From: Aquabacterium humicola
Lineage (GTDB): Bacteria > Pseudomonadota > Gammaproteobacteria > Burkholderiales > Burkholderiaceae_C
Direction of reading: 5' to 3'
NCBI RefSeq assembly: GCF_030167915.1
Contig: NZ_JARGNB010000001.1
Span: 310,001-374,000 of the forward strand
Length of the DNA stretch: 64,000 nucleotides
The notes under the pieces were generated by a model that was given only the letters and a program-made list of their open reading frames with translations, made no database searches and had not been told where the DNA came from. This document shows positions 1 through 7,977 of the stretch, piece after piece (position 1 is the stretch's first letter; each line of letters starts with the position of its first letter). Position numbers and translations under genes: made by a program.

Positions 1-137
1 GCCGTGCCGATGTCCATGCCGCGGTAGACCAGCGCCGAGTCGACGCTGACGATCTCCAGCGGCACGCGTTCGGCCAGCTGCAGCGCGAGGCCGGTCTTGC
101 CCGAGGCGGTCGGCCCCGCCAGGCCCAGCGCTTTCAT
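1..137 (-). CDS. miaA: tRNA dimethylallyltransferase MiaA (N-terminal fragment)
   Basis: Only the first 45 codons lie in the window; the gene continues past the left edge. MiaA transfers a dimethylallyl group to A37 of tRNAs that read codons starting with U. The start reads [19 protein letters not shown], with the P-loop GPTASGKT at residues 8-15, followed by the conserved [19 protein letters not shown] segment that is diagnostic of this family. The ATG overlaps the TGA of the upstream MFS gene as ATGA, so the two are probably translationally coupled. Neighbouring mutL on the same strand fits the common mutL-miaA linkage, although two genes intervene here. Confidence 0.93.
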   Translation of the reverse strand, partial: MKALGLAGPTASGKTGLALQLAERVPLEIVSVDSALVYRGMDIGT

Positions 138-1555
138 GTCGACCCCTCGTCGGACGAGTACGTCCGCCGGCCCTGCGGGCCGCGCCGATCCTTGCGGCTC
201 GGCTCTTCGCCAGGCGAGGACAGTCCACCGGACTGTCCTCGTCCGGGCTCAGCCCCCGAGGGGATGGCGGGCCGGCTTGGGGCGGCCCGGCGCTCGGCCC
301 GCCCCTCGTCGGTCGTGCTCCGCGGCGGCTCGCCATGCCGCCGCACCAGCGTCCAGACGACGAGCGACACGCCGCTGCCGCCGACGGCGAGGCCGATCGC
401 GAAGGGCCGCAGCGTGCCGTCGAGCGCACTGCCCAGCCACGCGCCGATGGCGAAGGTGGCCAGGGCGAGCAGCCCGCCGGCGACCGCCGCGGCGAGCCCC
501 GCCGAGCGCGGAAAGGGGCCGACCGCGCCGGCCTGGCCGCAGGGCTGGTGCACGCCGTGGCCGAGCATGTAGAGCCAGGTCGGCAGCATCACCGCCCACA
601 CCGCGCGGTGATCCGTCCACGCCAGCAGCGCCATGCCGGCCACGCTGGCGATCGAGAACGCGCTGCCGCGCTTGACCGCGCCGACGAGCCCGTGCCGGGG
701 CAGCCAGCGGCGGCAGATGAAGGTGCCGGTGATGTAGGCCAGCGAGGTCGTCGCCATCACGACGCCCGCCTGCGCCGGCGGCAGCCCGAGCACGCGGATC
801 AGCACGTAGCCCGAACCGGAGAGGAAGACGAACAGCCCGGCATAGGCGCAGGCCACCAGCAGCGCCCAGGCGCGGAAACCCGGGTGCGCGAGGATGCGGC
901 CGACCTGCAGGGCCAGCGGCTTCATGCGCGTGGCCTGCGGGTCGAGCTGCTTCAGCGTCTCCGGCACCCTCCACGCCAGCCAGCCCCACAGCGCGGCGCC
1001 GAGCACGCCCATCGTCGCCAACGTCGCGCGCCAGCCGAAGATCGCGACCAGCAGCCCGCCGAGCAGCGGACTGGCGATCGCCACCAGCCCGAGGCCCGAC
1101 AGCGCGCGCGCCATCACCAGCGCGCCTTCGTGCGGTTCGTACAGGTCGCGCAGCATCGCGCGCGCGCAGACCACCGGCACCGACAGCGCCGCGCCCTGCA
1201 CGACCCGCCAGCCGATCACCTGCGCGACGTCGCCGGCCAGCGCGGCGCCGACCGAGGCCGCCACGTACAGCGCGAGGCCGGCCAGCAGCACCGGGCGGCG
1301 GCCGACGCGATCGGCGACCGGGCCCCAGACCAGCTGCGCCAGGCCGAACGCCAGGATCAGCGCGGTCATCGTCATCTGCACCGGCGCCACCGGCGCGCGC
1401 AGGTCGGCGCCCAGCGCCGGCAGCGCCGGAAGCATCAGGTCGGTGGTCAGCGGCTGCAGGCCGAGCAGCATCGCCAGCAGCCAGGCCGCGGCCAGTGGCG
1501 TCAGCGGGGGTCGTGCCGCGCGGACCGGGCTCGGGCCGAGCGTGCTATCAGACAA
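134..1555 (-). CDS. MFS multidrug transporter, Bcr/CflA type, with an unusual tail
   Basis: This is a 473-residue, twelve-helix major facilitator of the drug:proton antiporter Bcr/CflA group, acting in the inner membrane. Family marks are the early [18 protein letters not shown] helix and the loop motif [17 protein letters not shown]. The transporter body ends near residue 405. A charged, low-complexity tail of about 70 residues follows, encoded by GC-rich DNA that holds an 11-bp perfect hairpin, so the tail looks acquired rather than ancestral. The start overlaps the stop of the pseudouridine synthase gene by 8 bp, and the stop overlaps miaA. The substrate cannot be read from sequence. Confidence 0.9.
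   Translation of the reverse strand: MSDSTLGPSPVRAARPPLTPLAAAWLLAMLLGLQPLTTDLMLPALPALGADLRAPVAPVQMTMTALILAFGLAQLVWGPVADRVGRRPVLLAGLALYVAASVGAALAGDVAQVIGWRVVQGAALSVPVVCARAMLRDLYEPHEGALVMARALSGLGLVAIASPLLGGLLVAIFGWRATLATMGVLGAALWGWLAWRVPETLKQLDPQATRMKPLALQVGRILAHPGFRAWALLVACAYAGLFVFLSGSGYVLIRVLGLPPAQAGVVMATTSLAYITGTFICRRWLPRHGLVGAVKRGSAFSIASVAGMALLAWTDHRAVWAVMLPTWLYMLGHGVHQPCGQAGAVGPFPRSAGLAAAVAGGLLALATFAIGAWLGSALDGTLRPFAIGLAVGGSGVSLVVWTLVRRHGEPPRSTTDEGRAERRAAPSRPAIPSGAEPGRGQSGGLSSPGEEPSRKDRRGPQGRRTYSSDEGST
215..241. repeat. REP-like palindrome inside the MFS 3' end
   Basis: An 11-bp perfect inverted repeat (CGAGGACAGTC and its complement) with a 5-base CACCG loop lies inside the MFS coding tail. 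It looks like an extragenic palindromic repeat that has been read through. No second copy was seen in this window. Confidence 0.55.
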
Positions 1556-2309
1556 AACGCTCGTCCGGGCGAAGGTAGCGCCACTGCCCGGGCGGTAGCT
1601 TTCCGAGCACCACGCTGCCGATGCGCACGCGCTTGAGGCCGACCACCTTCAGCCCGACCAGCTCGCACATGCGGCGGATCTGGCGCTTGCGGCCCTCGCG
1701 CAGCACGAAGCGCAGCTGGTCCTCGTTGGCCCAGCTGACGCGCGCCGGCTTCAGCGCCTTGCCGTCGAGCACGAGTCCGTGCTGCAGCAGGCCGATCTTC
1801 TCGGGCGACCACGCGGGCTGCGGCTGCACGCGCACCAGGTATTCCTTCTCGGCGCGGCTGTCGTCGCCGATCAAGAGCTTTGCGATGCGGCCGTCCTGCG
1901 TCAGCACCAACAGGCCGGTGGAATCGATGTCGAGCCGGCCGGCCGGCACCAGGCTGCGCAGGTGGCCGGCGTGGAACTTCAGCGGCAGCTTGTCCTCGCG
2001 CCAGCGGTTCGCCGGGGTGACCAGCACCTTGGCCGGCTCGTAGCCGTCCTCGGCCTGGCCCGAGACGAAGCCGATCGGCTTGTGCAGCAGCACGGTGACG
2101 CGCTGCGCCTGCTGGTTGCGCGCCGCGTCATCGATCTCGATCGCCGCATCCGGCTGCACACGCTGGCCCAGGACCGCCGGCACGCCGCCGACCCTGACCC
2201 AGCCGGCCTCGATCCATTCGTCGGCTTCGCGGCGCGACGCGAGGCCGCGCTCGGCCAGCAGCTTCGACAGCCGGATGCCTTCCGGGTTGGTCTTGTCGTC
2301 TTGATCCAT
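1548..2309 (-). CDS. rluF: 23S rRNA pseudouridine synthase, RluF-like
   Basis: This is a 253-residue RsuA/RluB/E/F-family pseudouridine synthase. An N-terminal S4 RNA-binding domain (residues about 12-60, LSKLLAERGLASRREADEW) precedes the catalytic domain. The active-site motif GRLDIDSTGLL is at 124-134, with Asp127 as the expected nucleophile, and the C-terminal part carries REGRKRQIRRMCE. The EKEYLV segment resembles RluF, which modifies U2604 of 23S rRNA, but RluB-like specificity cannot be excluded. The gene sits 10 bp downstream of mutL on the same strand. Confidence 0.85.
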   Translation of the reverse strand: MDQDDKTNPEGIRLSKLLAERGLASRREADEWIEAGWVRVGGVPAVLGQRVQPDAAIEIDDAARNQQAQRVTVLLHKPIGFVSGQAEDGYEPAKVLVTPANRWREDKLPLKFHAGHLRSLVPAGRLDIDSTGLLVLTQDGRIAKLLIGDDSRAEKEYLVRVQPQPAWSPEKIGLLQHGLVLDGKALKPARVSWANEDQLRFVLREGRKRQIRRMCELVGLKVVGLKRVRIGSVVLGKLPPGQWRYLRPDERFV

Positions 2310-2319
2310 GGAGTGGGTG

Positions 2320-4194
2320 TCAGCGCCCGCGCAGGAACAGTGCGTCGAGCTCCTTCATCGTCACCTGCCGCCAGGTCGGGCGGCCGTGGTTGCACTGGTC
2401 GGCGCGCTCGGTGCGTTCCATGTCGCGCAGCAGGGCGTTCATCTCGGCCAGGGTGAGCGTGCGGTTCGCGCGCACCGCGCCATGGCAGGCCATCGTCGCC
2501 AGCAGGTCGTCGCGGGCGCGCTGCACGGCGCGCGAGGCACCGACCTCGGCCAGCTCGGCGAGCACCGCGCGCGCCAGCGCGACCGGGTCGGCATCGGGCA
2601 GCGCGGCGGGACGCGAACGCACCGCCAGCACGCCGGGCGCCAGCGGCGCGACGTCGAGGCCCAGCGCCGCCAGCGCTTCGGGCTGCGCCTCGGCGGTCGC
2701 CCATTCGTCGCCGGTGGCGGCGAAGGTCGCGGGGATCAGCAGCGGCTGCGCGGCCAGTGCGGCATCGCCCTGCGTGCGCTTCAGGCGCTCGTAGACGATG
2801 CGTTCGTGCGCCGCATGCATGTCGACGATCACCAGGCCGTGGCGGTTCTCCGCCAGGATGTAGGCGCCGGCCAACTGCGCGAGCGCGCGGCCCAGTGGCC
2901 AGGCGGCATCGTCGGGGGCGGCGGCAGCGGCGTGCGGTTCATTGGCGGCCGACGGCGAGCTCGTCGAGGCCACCGGCGCCATCGCCGGGGTGTCGAGCAC
3001 GGCCGTCGTAGGGCCTCCGGCGGCACCGCCGTTCGCGGCGCCCAGCGTGGTCCAGCGCGGCGCCGGCTCCTCGGCCCGCAGCCAGGCCAGTTCCTGCAGG
3101 CCGAGGCCCCGTTGTTCGCCGCCGACCATCGGCCGCCAGGTCGTCACCGGCGTGAAGGGCACCGGCGCGGGCTGCGGCGCCGTCGCGGCGGCCTCCTGCG
3201 GCGCACGCGACTCGGCGAGTGCCGCCTCGATCGCATGGCGCACCGCCTGGTGCACCTCGCGCCCGTCGCGAAAGCGCACCTCGATCTTCGTCGGGTGCAC
3301 GTTGACGTCGACCCGCTGCGGATCGATGTCGATGAACAGCACGTAGACCGGCTGGCGCTGGCCGTGCAGCACGTCCTCGTACGCGCTGCGCGCGCCGTGC
3401 GCGATCAGGCGGTCGCGCACGAAGCGGCCGTTGACGTAGACGTATTGCTGATCGGCGCGGGCCCGGGCGGCGTCGGGCAGGCCGGCGCGGCCTTCGAGTC
3501 GGAGCGGGCCGAAGCTCGCGGCGAGCGGGCGGCTGCCGTCGATGAAGTCGGCGCCCAGCACGTCGGCGATGCGCTGCTCGGGCGTCGCGGGCCGCCACTG
3601 CTCGACCAGCCTGCCCTCGTGCCAGATCGCGAAGCCGACGTCGGGCCGCGCCAGCGCATGGCGGCGCACCGCGTCGACGCAGTGGGCCAGCTCGGTGGCG
3701 TCGGTCTTCAGGAACTTGCGGCGCGCGGGTGTCGCGAAGAAGAGCTCGCGCACCTCGACGCTGGTGCCGCGGGCGCGCGCGGCGGGCTGCAGCTCGCCGC
3801 TGCGCGCGTCCAGGCGATGGGCATGCGCATCGCCTTCGCAGCGGCTGGCGATCGACAGCTCGGCCACCGACGCGATCGCCGCCAGCGCCTCGCCGCGAAA
3901 GCCCATCGTCGCCACCGACTCGAGCTCGGCGAGGTTGGCGATCTTGCTCGTTGCATGGCGCTTCAACGCCAGCGGCAGCTGGTCGGTCGGGATGCCGTGG
4001 CCATCGTCCTCGACCACGATGCTGCGCACGCCGCCGGCCATCAGCCGCACGGTGACCTGCGTCGCACCGGCGTCGAGCGCGTTGTCGACCAGCTCGCGCA
4101 CCACCGAGGCCGGGCGCTCGATCACCTCGCCGGCGGCGATCTGGCTCACCAGCTCGTCGGGCAATTCGCGAATGGGACGGCGATCGGGGTTCAT
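2320..4194 (-). CDS. mutL: DNA mismatch repair protein MutL
   Basis: A 624-residue MutL links MutS mismatch recognition to strand removal. The N-terminal GHKL ATPase is intact: Glu34 and Asn38 in ELVDNALDAGAT, DDGHGI at 63-68 and GFRGEAL at 98-104. A Pro/Ala-rich linker spans roughly 330-420. The C-terminal dimerisation domain contains DMHAAHERIVYE starting at residue 458, which fits the pattern D-x-H-A-x2-E-x4-E, and a later CNHGRP motif. Both are found in MutL proteins with intrinsic nicking activity and are absent from the E. coli protein. mutS lies about 50 kb away in the same window. Confidence 0.97.
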   Translation of the reverse strand: MNPDRRPIRELPDELVSQIAAGEVIERPASVVRELVDNALDAGATQVTVRLMAGGVRSIVVEDDGHGIPTDQLPLALKRHATSKIANLAELESVATMGFRGEALAAIASVAELSIASRCEGDAHAHRLDARSGELQPAARARGTSVEVRELFFATPARRKFLKTDATELAHCVDAVRRHALARPDVGFAIWHEGRLVEQWRPATPEQRIADVLGADFIDGSRPLAASFGPLRLEGRAGLPDAARARADQQYVYVNGRFVRDRLIAHGARSAYEDVLHGQRQPVYVLFIDIDPQRVDVNVHPTKIEVRFRDGREVHQAVRHAIEAALAESRAPQEAAATAPQPAPVPFTPVTTWRPMVGGEQRGLGLQELAWLRAEEPAPRWTTLGAANGGAAGGPTTAVLDTPAMAPVASTSSPSAANEPHAAAAAPDDAAWPLGRALAQLAGAYILAENRHGLVIVDMHAAHERIVYERLKRTQGDAALAAQPLLIPATFAATGDEWATAEAQPEALAALGLDVAPLAPGVLAVRSRPAALPDADPVALARAVLAELAEVGASRAVQRARDDLLATMACHGAVRANRTLTLAEMNALLRDMERTERADQCNHGRPTWRQVTMKELDALFLRGR

Positions 4195-4200
4195 CGGGCC

Positions 4201-4224
4201 GGATTATCGGCGCCGTGATAATCC
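4201..4224. promoter_or_regulatory. Palindrome in the mutL/dedA divergent promoter
   Basis: GGATTATC and GATAATCC form perfect 8-bp arms around an 8-base centre in the 35-bp gap between divergent mutL and dedA. The AT-rich arms could supply -10 elements in both directions (TTATC/GATAAT) or be an operator. No other promoter-like sequence fits in this gap. Confidence 0.4.
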
Positions 4225-4229
4225 GCCCG

Positions 4230-4886
4230 ATGGAACTGCTGATGACCCTGGTCGACTTCGTGCTGCACGTCGACCGCCACCTGCGCATCTTCGTCGAGAC
4301 CTACGGCTCATGGGTCTACGCGCTGCTCTTCCTGATCATCTTCGTCGAGACCGGCCTCGTCGTGATGCCCTTCCTGCCGGGCGATTCGCTGCTGTTCGTC
4401 GTCGGCGCGCTGTGCGGCCTGGGGCTGATGAGCTACCCGCTGGTGATGCTGCTGATGACAATCGCCGCGATCGCCGGCAACCAGACCAACTACGCGATCG
4501 GACGGCGTGTCGGCGACAAAGTGTTCTCATGGGAGCAGTCGCGCTGGTTCAACAAGCGCGCCTTCGACCGCGCGCACCTGTTCTACGAGCAGTACGGCGG
4601 CATCACGATCGTGCTGGCGCGCTTCATGCCGTTCGTGCGCACCTTCGCGCCCTTCGTCGCCGGCGTTGCGAAGATGACGCGCAGCAAGTTCACCTTCTAC
4701 GACGTCACCGGCGGCACGCTGTGGGTCGTCAGCCTGGTCACCGCGGGCTACCTGTTCGGCAACATCCCGTGGGTGCAGCGCAACCTGTCGAACATCATCT
4801 GGGCGATGCTGATCATTCCCGGCGTGATCGTGATGATCGGCGCGCTGAAGGCGCGGCGGGCGCCGGCGCGGCCGCCCGCGGTCTGA
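4230..4886 (+). CDS. DedA-family membrane protein
   Basis: This is a 218-residue DedA/VTT-domain integral membrane protein. The family includes undecaprenyl-phosphate and phospholipid translocases that support envelope integrity and membrane potential. Diagnostic features are the acidic loop IIFVETGLVVMPFLPGDSLL near residues 30-50 and the ARFMPFVRTFAPFVAG motif whose arginines are essential in the family. An in-frame GTG exists at 4215, but ATG at 4230 gives the usual N-terminus and clears the divergent palindrome. The gene converges on amiC. Confidence 0.9.
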   Translation: MELLMTLVDFVLHVDRHLRIFVETYGSWVYALLFLIIFVETGLVVMPFLPGDSLLFVVGALCGLGLMSYPLVMLLMTIAAIAGNQTNYAIGRRVGDKVFSWEQSRWFNKRAFDRAHLFYEQYGGITIVLARFMPFVRTFAPFVAGVAKMTRSKFTFYDVTGGTLWVVSLVTAGYLFGNIPWVQRNLSNIIWAMLIIPGVIVMIGALKARRAPARPPAV

Positions 4887-4897
4887 CGCGGACGGGG

Positions 4898-4915
4898 GCG
4901 GCCGGGACCGGCCGC
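4898..4915. terminator. Hairpin between convergent dedA and amiC
   Basis: A 7-bp GC-only stem with a 4-base loop (GCGGCCG ... CGGCCGC) fills the 29-bp gap between two converging stops. It has no T-run, so a bidirectional terminator role is plausible but not proven. Confidence 0.4.
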
Positions 4916-6334
4916 TCACAACGCGCGGTTGCGCGCCAGCGGCGGATTGCGCGCGAAGTAGCGCCGGATGCCGGTGAACAGCGCCTCGACCAGCTTGTCC
5001 TGGTAGTCCTCGTCGCGCAGCCGCGCTTCTTCGCCGGGGTTGGTGATGAAGCCGGTCTCGACCAGGATGCTCGGGATGTCCGGTGCCTTCAGCACCGCGA
5101 AGCCGGCCTGCTCGACGTGGCGCTTGTGCAGGCTGCCGACCTTGCCGATGCGCTCGAGCACCTCGCGGCCGATCACCAGGCTGTCCTTGATCTGCGCGGT
5201 GGTGCTCATGTCGATCATCGCGCGCAGCACCTGGGCGTCCTTCACCGCGGTGTTCGCACCGCCGACCAGGTCGGCCGCGTTCTCCTTCTGCGCCAGCCAG
5301 CGCGCCGCGCTGCTGGTGGCGCCGGACTCGGACAGCGCGAACACCGACGCCCCCTTGGCCTGCGGCGTGAAGAAGGCGTCGGCATGGATCGACACGAAGA
5401 GGTCGGCCTGCACGCGGCGCGCCTTGCGCACGCGCTCGTGCAGCGGCACGAAGAAGTCGGCATCGCGCGTCAGCATCGCGCGCATGCCCGGGACGCTGTT
5501 CAGGCGCTCGCGCAGCTTGGCCGAAATCTGCAGCACGACGTCCTTCTCGCGCAGGCCGCTGGGGCCGATCGCGCCGGGGTCCTCGCCGCCGTGGCCGGGG
5601 TCGATCGCGATGACGATCAGGCGATCGATGCGGCGCTGCTCGTCGGGCGGCAGGTGCATGGCGGCCGGCGAGGTGGATGACGGCGGTGGCGGCGCTGCGG
5701 GCGGTGCCGGCGGCGCGCCCGCCGGCGCCGACGACGCCGAAGGGCCGGGCGCGGCGGCGATCGGCGGCTCGGCGCGTGGTTTCTCCAGCCGGCCGATGAA
5801 CTCGCCCAGCGCATCGTTCATGCTCTTCGTGGCCTGCGCCTCGGCGCGCTCGCGCTCGACGATCAGCTCCAGCAGCGGATCGCGCTCGTGCGTCGGGTGC
5901 AGGTCGAAGACCAGGCGATGGCGGTAGGCGGCCACCGGCGGCAGCGTCAGCTGCTGCGGCTCGACCGGCTGCTTCAGGTCGACGACCAGGCGCACGATGC
6001 GCGGCTGGTACTGCCCGATACGCACGCCGGCGATGAACGGGTCGTCCGCCTGCACCTTGCCGACCAGCTCGCGCAGCGCGGGGCTCAGCTCGAGCTGGTC
6101 GATGTCGATCACCAGGCGCGGCGGCGAGTCGGCGACGAAGTGGCGCGCGGCGAGCGCGACATCGGACTCGATCGTCACGCGGCTGTAGTCCTTGGCCGGC
6201 CACACCCGCACGCCGACGATGCTGGCGGCGCCCCAGGCCAGGTCGCGCGCGGTCAGCAGCAGCGCCAGCGTGCCCAGGCGCTGCAGCGCCCGGCGGCGAG
6301 GCGGGTGGACGGAAGGCGCTGTGTGCTCAGCCAT
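4916..6334 (-). CDS. amiC: N-acetylmuramoyl-L-alanine amidase AmiC
   Basis: A 472-residue periplasmic zinc amidase that cleaves septal peptidoglycan during daughter-cell separation. The N-terminus carries a twin-arginine-like export signal (RRRALQRLG and a hydrophobic stretch). An AMIN targeting domain (about 40-150) follows, then a Pro/Ala linker, and a C-terminal Amidase_3 domain with AIDPGHGGEDPGA, LREKDVVL and VSIHADAF supplying zinc and catalytic residues. ATG at 6334 is preferred over the upstream ATG at 6346; it overlaps the tsaE stop by 8 bp, the usual tsaE-amiC coupling. Confidence 0.95.
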   Translation of the reverse strand: MAEHTAPSVHPPRRRALQRLGTLALLLTARDLAWGAASIVGVRVWPAKDYSRVTIESDVALAARHFVADSPPRLVIDIDQLELSPALRELVGKVQADDPFIAGVRIGQYQPRIVRLVVDLKQPVEPQQLTLPPVAAYRHRLVFDLHPTHERDPLLELIVERERAEAQATKSMNDALGEFIGRLEKPRAEPPIAAAPGPSASSAPAGAPPAPPAAPPPPSSTSPAAMHLPPDEQRRIDRLIVIAIDPGHGGEDPGAIGPSGLREKDVVLQISAKLRERLNSVPGMRAMLTRDADFFVPLHERVRKARRVQADLFVSIHADAFFTPQAKGASVFALSESGATSSAARWLAQKENAADLVGGANTAVKDAQVLRAMIDMSTTAQIKDSLVIGREVLERIGKVGSLHKRHVEQAGFAVLKAPDIPSILVETGFITNPGEEARLRDEDYQDKLVEALFTGIRRYFARNPPLARNRAL

Positions 6335-6815
6335 GCAGCAGGGCAACGCCGCGCGGCGTCATCGCGTCGACATGGACATCCCGCGATTCGTCGTCGGCGA
6401 CGGCGATCACGAGGCGCAGATCGGGCACGGGCAGCAGGCCGGCGGCATGGTCCGGCCATTCGGCAATCTTCAGGCCCGGGGCGGCCAGCACGTCGCGCAG
6501 GCCGGCGTCCAGGCCTTCGCGGGGGTCGCTGAATCGATAGAAGTCGAAGTGAGCGGCCGGCGTGCCGCCGGGCAACTCGTAGGGTTCCATCACCGCATAG
6601 GTGGGGCTCTTGATGCGGCCGGTGATGCCGAGCGCGCGCAGCAGGTGGCGCACGAAGCTGGTCTTGCCCGCGCCCAGCGGGCCGTGCAGCTCGATCAGCG
6701 CATCGTGGATGCCGGGCCGCGCGGCCAGCGCCTGCGCAAAGGCCGCGCAAGCCCCTTCGTCGGGCCAGTGCAGCTGCTGCGTTCCTAGAATCGGTGGATG
6801 GTGCGCGAGGGTCAC
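6327..6815 (-). CDS. tsaE: tRNA t6A biosynthesis ATPase TsaE
   Basis: A small P-loop ATPase that works with TsaB and TsaD to add threonylcarbamoyl to A37 of ANN-decoding tRNAs. The Walker A motif GPLGAGKT is at about residues 45-52, followed by SPTYAVMEPYE and the conserved HFDFYRFSDP and AEWPDHA segments. The open frame runs upstream to 6911 inside queG. GTG at 6815 gives 162 residues, close to the family size, and starts just ahead of the first conserved strand. The 5' end overlaps the divergent queG start, so the exact start is uncertain. Confidence 0.88.
   Translation of the reverse strand: MTLAHHPPILGTQQLHWPDEGACAAFAQALAARPGIHDALIELHGPLGAGKTSFVRHLLRALGITGRIKSPTYAVMEPYELPGGTPAAHFDFYRFSDPREGLDAGLRDVLAAPGLKIAEWPDHAAGLLPVPDLRLVIAVADDESRDVHVDAMTPRGVALLHG
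6784..6791 (+). promoter_or_regulatory. -10 element TAGAAT ahead of queG
   Basis: CCTAGAAT ends 7 bases before the queG ATG at 6798. The same CCTAGA-T octamer precedes other genes here (21922, 38677, 57172). Transcription from it would start about at the ATG, so either the mRNA is leaderless or translation begins at GTG 6816. Confidence 0.45.
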
Positions 6816-7976
6816 GTGACGGGTCAGGCAGAACGGGCGGAGGGACCCGACGCGGTGGACGGCACGCTCGACGCGGCCGGGCTGCTCGAGCGGCTGCGCG
6901 CCTGGGGCCACGAGCTCGGATTCTCACAGATCGGGGTGGCCGGCGTCGACCTGCACGAGGCCGAGCCGGGCCTGCTGGCCTGGCTGCAGGCCGGCTTCCA
7001 CGGCGACATGCAGTACATGCAGGCGCATGGCCTGAAGCGCGCGCGCCCCGCCGAGCTGGTGCCGGGCACGCTGCGCGTGGTCACGGCGCGCATGGACTAC
7101 CTGCCGCGCGACACCGTGCTGGGCCGGGACGACGATGAAACGGTCGGCTGGCAGGCGACCGGCTGGCAGCGGCTGCACGATGCGCGGCTCGGCAACGTCT
7201 CCCTCTATGCCCGCGGCCGCGACTACCACAAGGTGCTGCGGCAGCGGCTGCAGAAGCTGGCCGACCGGCTGCAGGACGCCGTCGGCCCGTTCGGCCACCG
7301 CGTATTCACCGATTCGGCGCCGGTGCTCGAGGTCGAGCTGGCGCAGCGCAGCGGCCTCGGCTGGCGCGGCAAGCACACGCTGGTGCTGTCGCGCGACGGC
7401 GGCTCGATGTTCTTCCTCGGCGAGATCTACGTCGACCTGGCGTTGCCGGTCACCGAGCCGGGCGGTGCGCATTGCGGCCAGTGCACGGCCTGCCTCGACG
7501 TCTGTCCGACGCGCGCGATCGTCGCGCCGTACCGGCTCGACGCGCGGCGCTGCCTGTCCTACCTGACGATCGAGCAGGACGGGCCGATCCCCGAGGCGTT
7601 CCGCGTCGCAATGGGCAATCGCATCTACGGCTGTGACGACTGCCAGCTGGTGTGCCCGTGGAACAAATACGCGCAGCGCAGCACGCTGCCCGACTTCGAC
7701 CGCCGCGAGGCGCTGGCCGAGCCGCCGCTGCTCGTGTTGTGGGCGTGGAGCGAAGCCGACTTCCTGCGCCACACCGAAGGCAGCGCGATCCGCCGCATCG
7801 GCTTCGCGCGCTGGCGCCGCAACCTCGCGGTGGCACTGGGCAACGCGTGGCGGGAGACCGGCGATCCGGCGATCGCCGAGGCGCTGGCAGCGGCGCAGGG
7901 CGACGCAGCGCCGCTGCTGCGCGAGCACCTCGACTGGGCGCTCGCGCAGCGGGCACGCGCTGCACGGTCTGCCTGA
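6798..7976 (+). CDS. queG: Epoxyqueuosine reductase QueG
   Basis: This cobalamin-dependent iron-sulfur enzyme performs the last step of queuosine synthesis, reducing epoxyqueuosine in tRNA. The 392-residue protein has the N-terminal cobalamin-binding domain with the catalytic TDSAPVLE segment near residue 172. A ferredoxin-like domain carries two [4Fe-4S] sets: CGQCTACLDVCP at 226-237 and CDDCQLVCP at 279-287. It is divergent from tsaE, another tRNA-modification gene. ATG 6798 is used here; GTG 6816 is an alternative start. Confidence 0.95.
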   Translation: MVREGHVTGQAERAEGPDAVDGTLDAAGLLERLRAWGHELGFSQIGVAGVDLHEAEPGLLAWLQAGFHGDMQYMQAHGLKRARPAELVPGTLRVVTARMDYLPRDTVLGRDDDETVGWQATGWQRLHDARLGNVSLYARGRDYHKVLRQRLQKLADRLQDAVGPFGHRVFTDSAPVLEVELAQRSGLGWRGKHTLVLSRDGGSMFFLGEIYVDLALPVTEPGGAHCGQCTACLDVCPTRAIVAPYRLDARRCLSYLTIEQDGPIPEAFRVAMGNRIYGCDDCQLVCPWNKYAQRSTLPDFDRREALAEPPLLVLWAWSEADFLRHTEGSAIRRIGFARWRRNLAVALGNAWRETGDPAIAEALAAAQGDAAPLLREHLDWALAQRARAARSA

Positions 7977-7977
7977 T

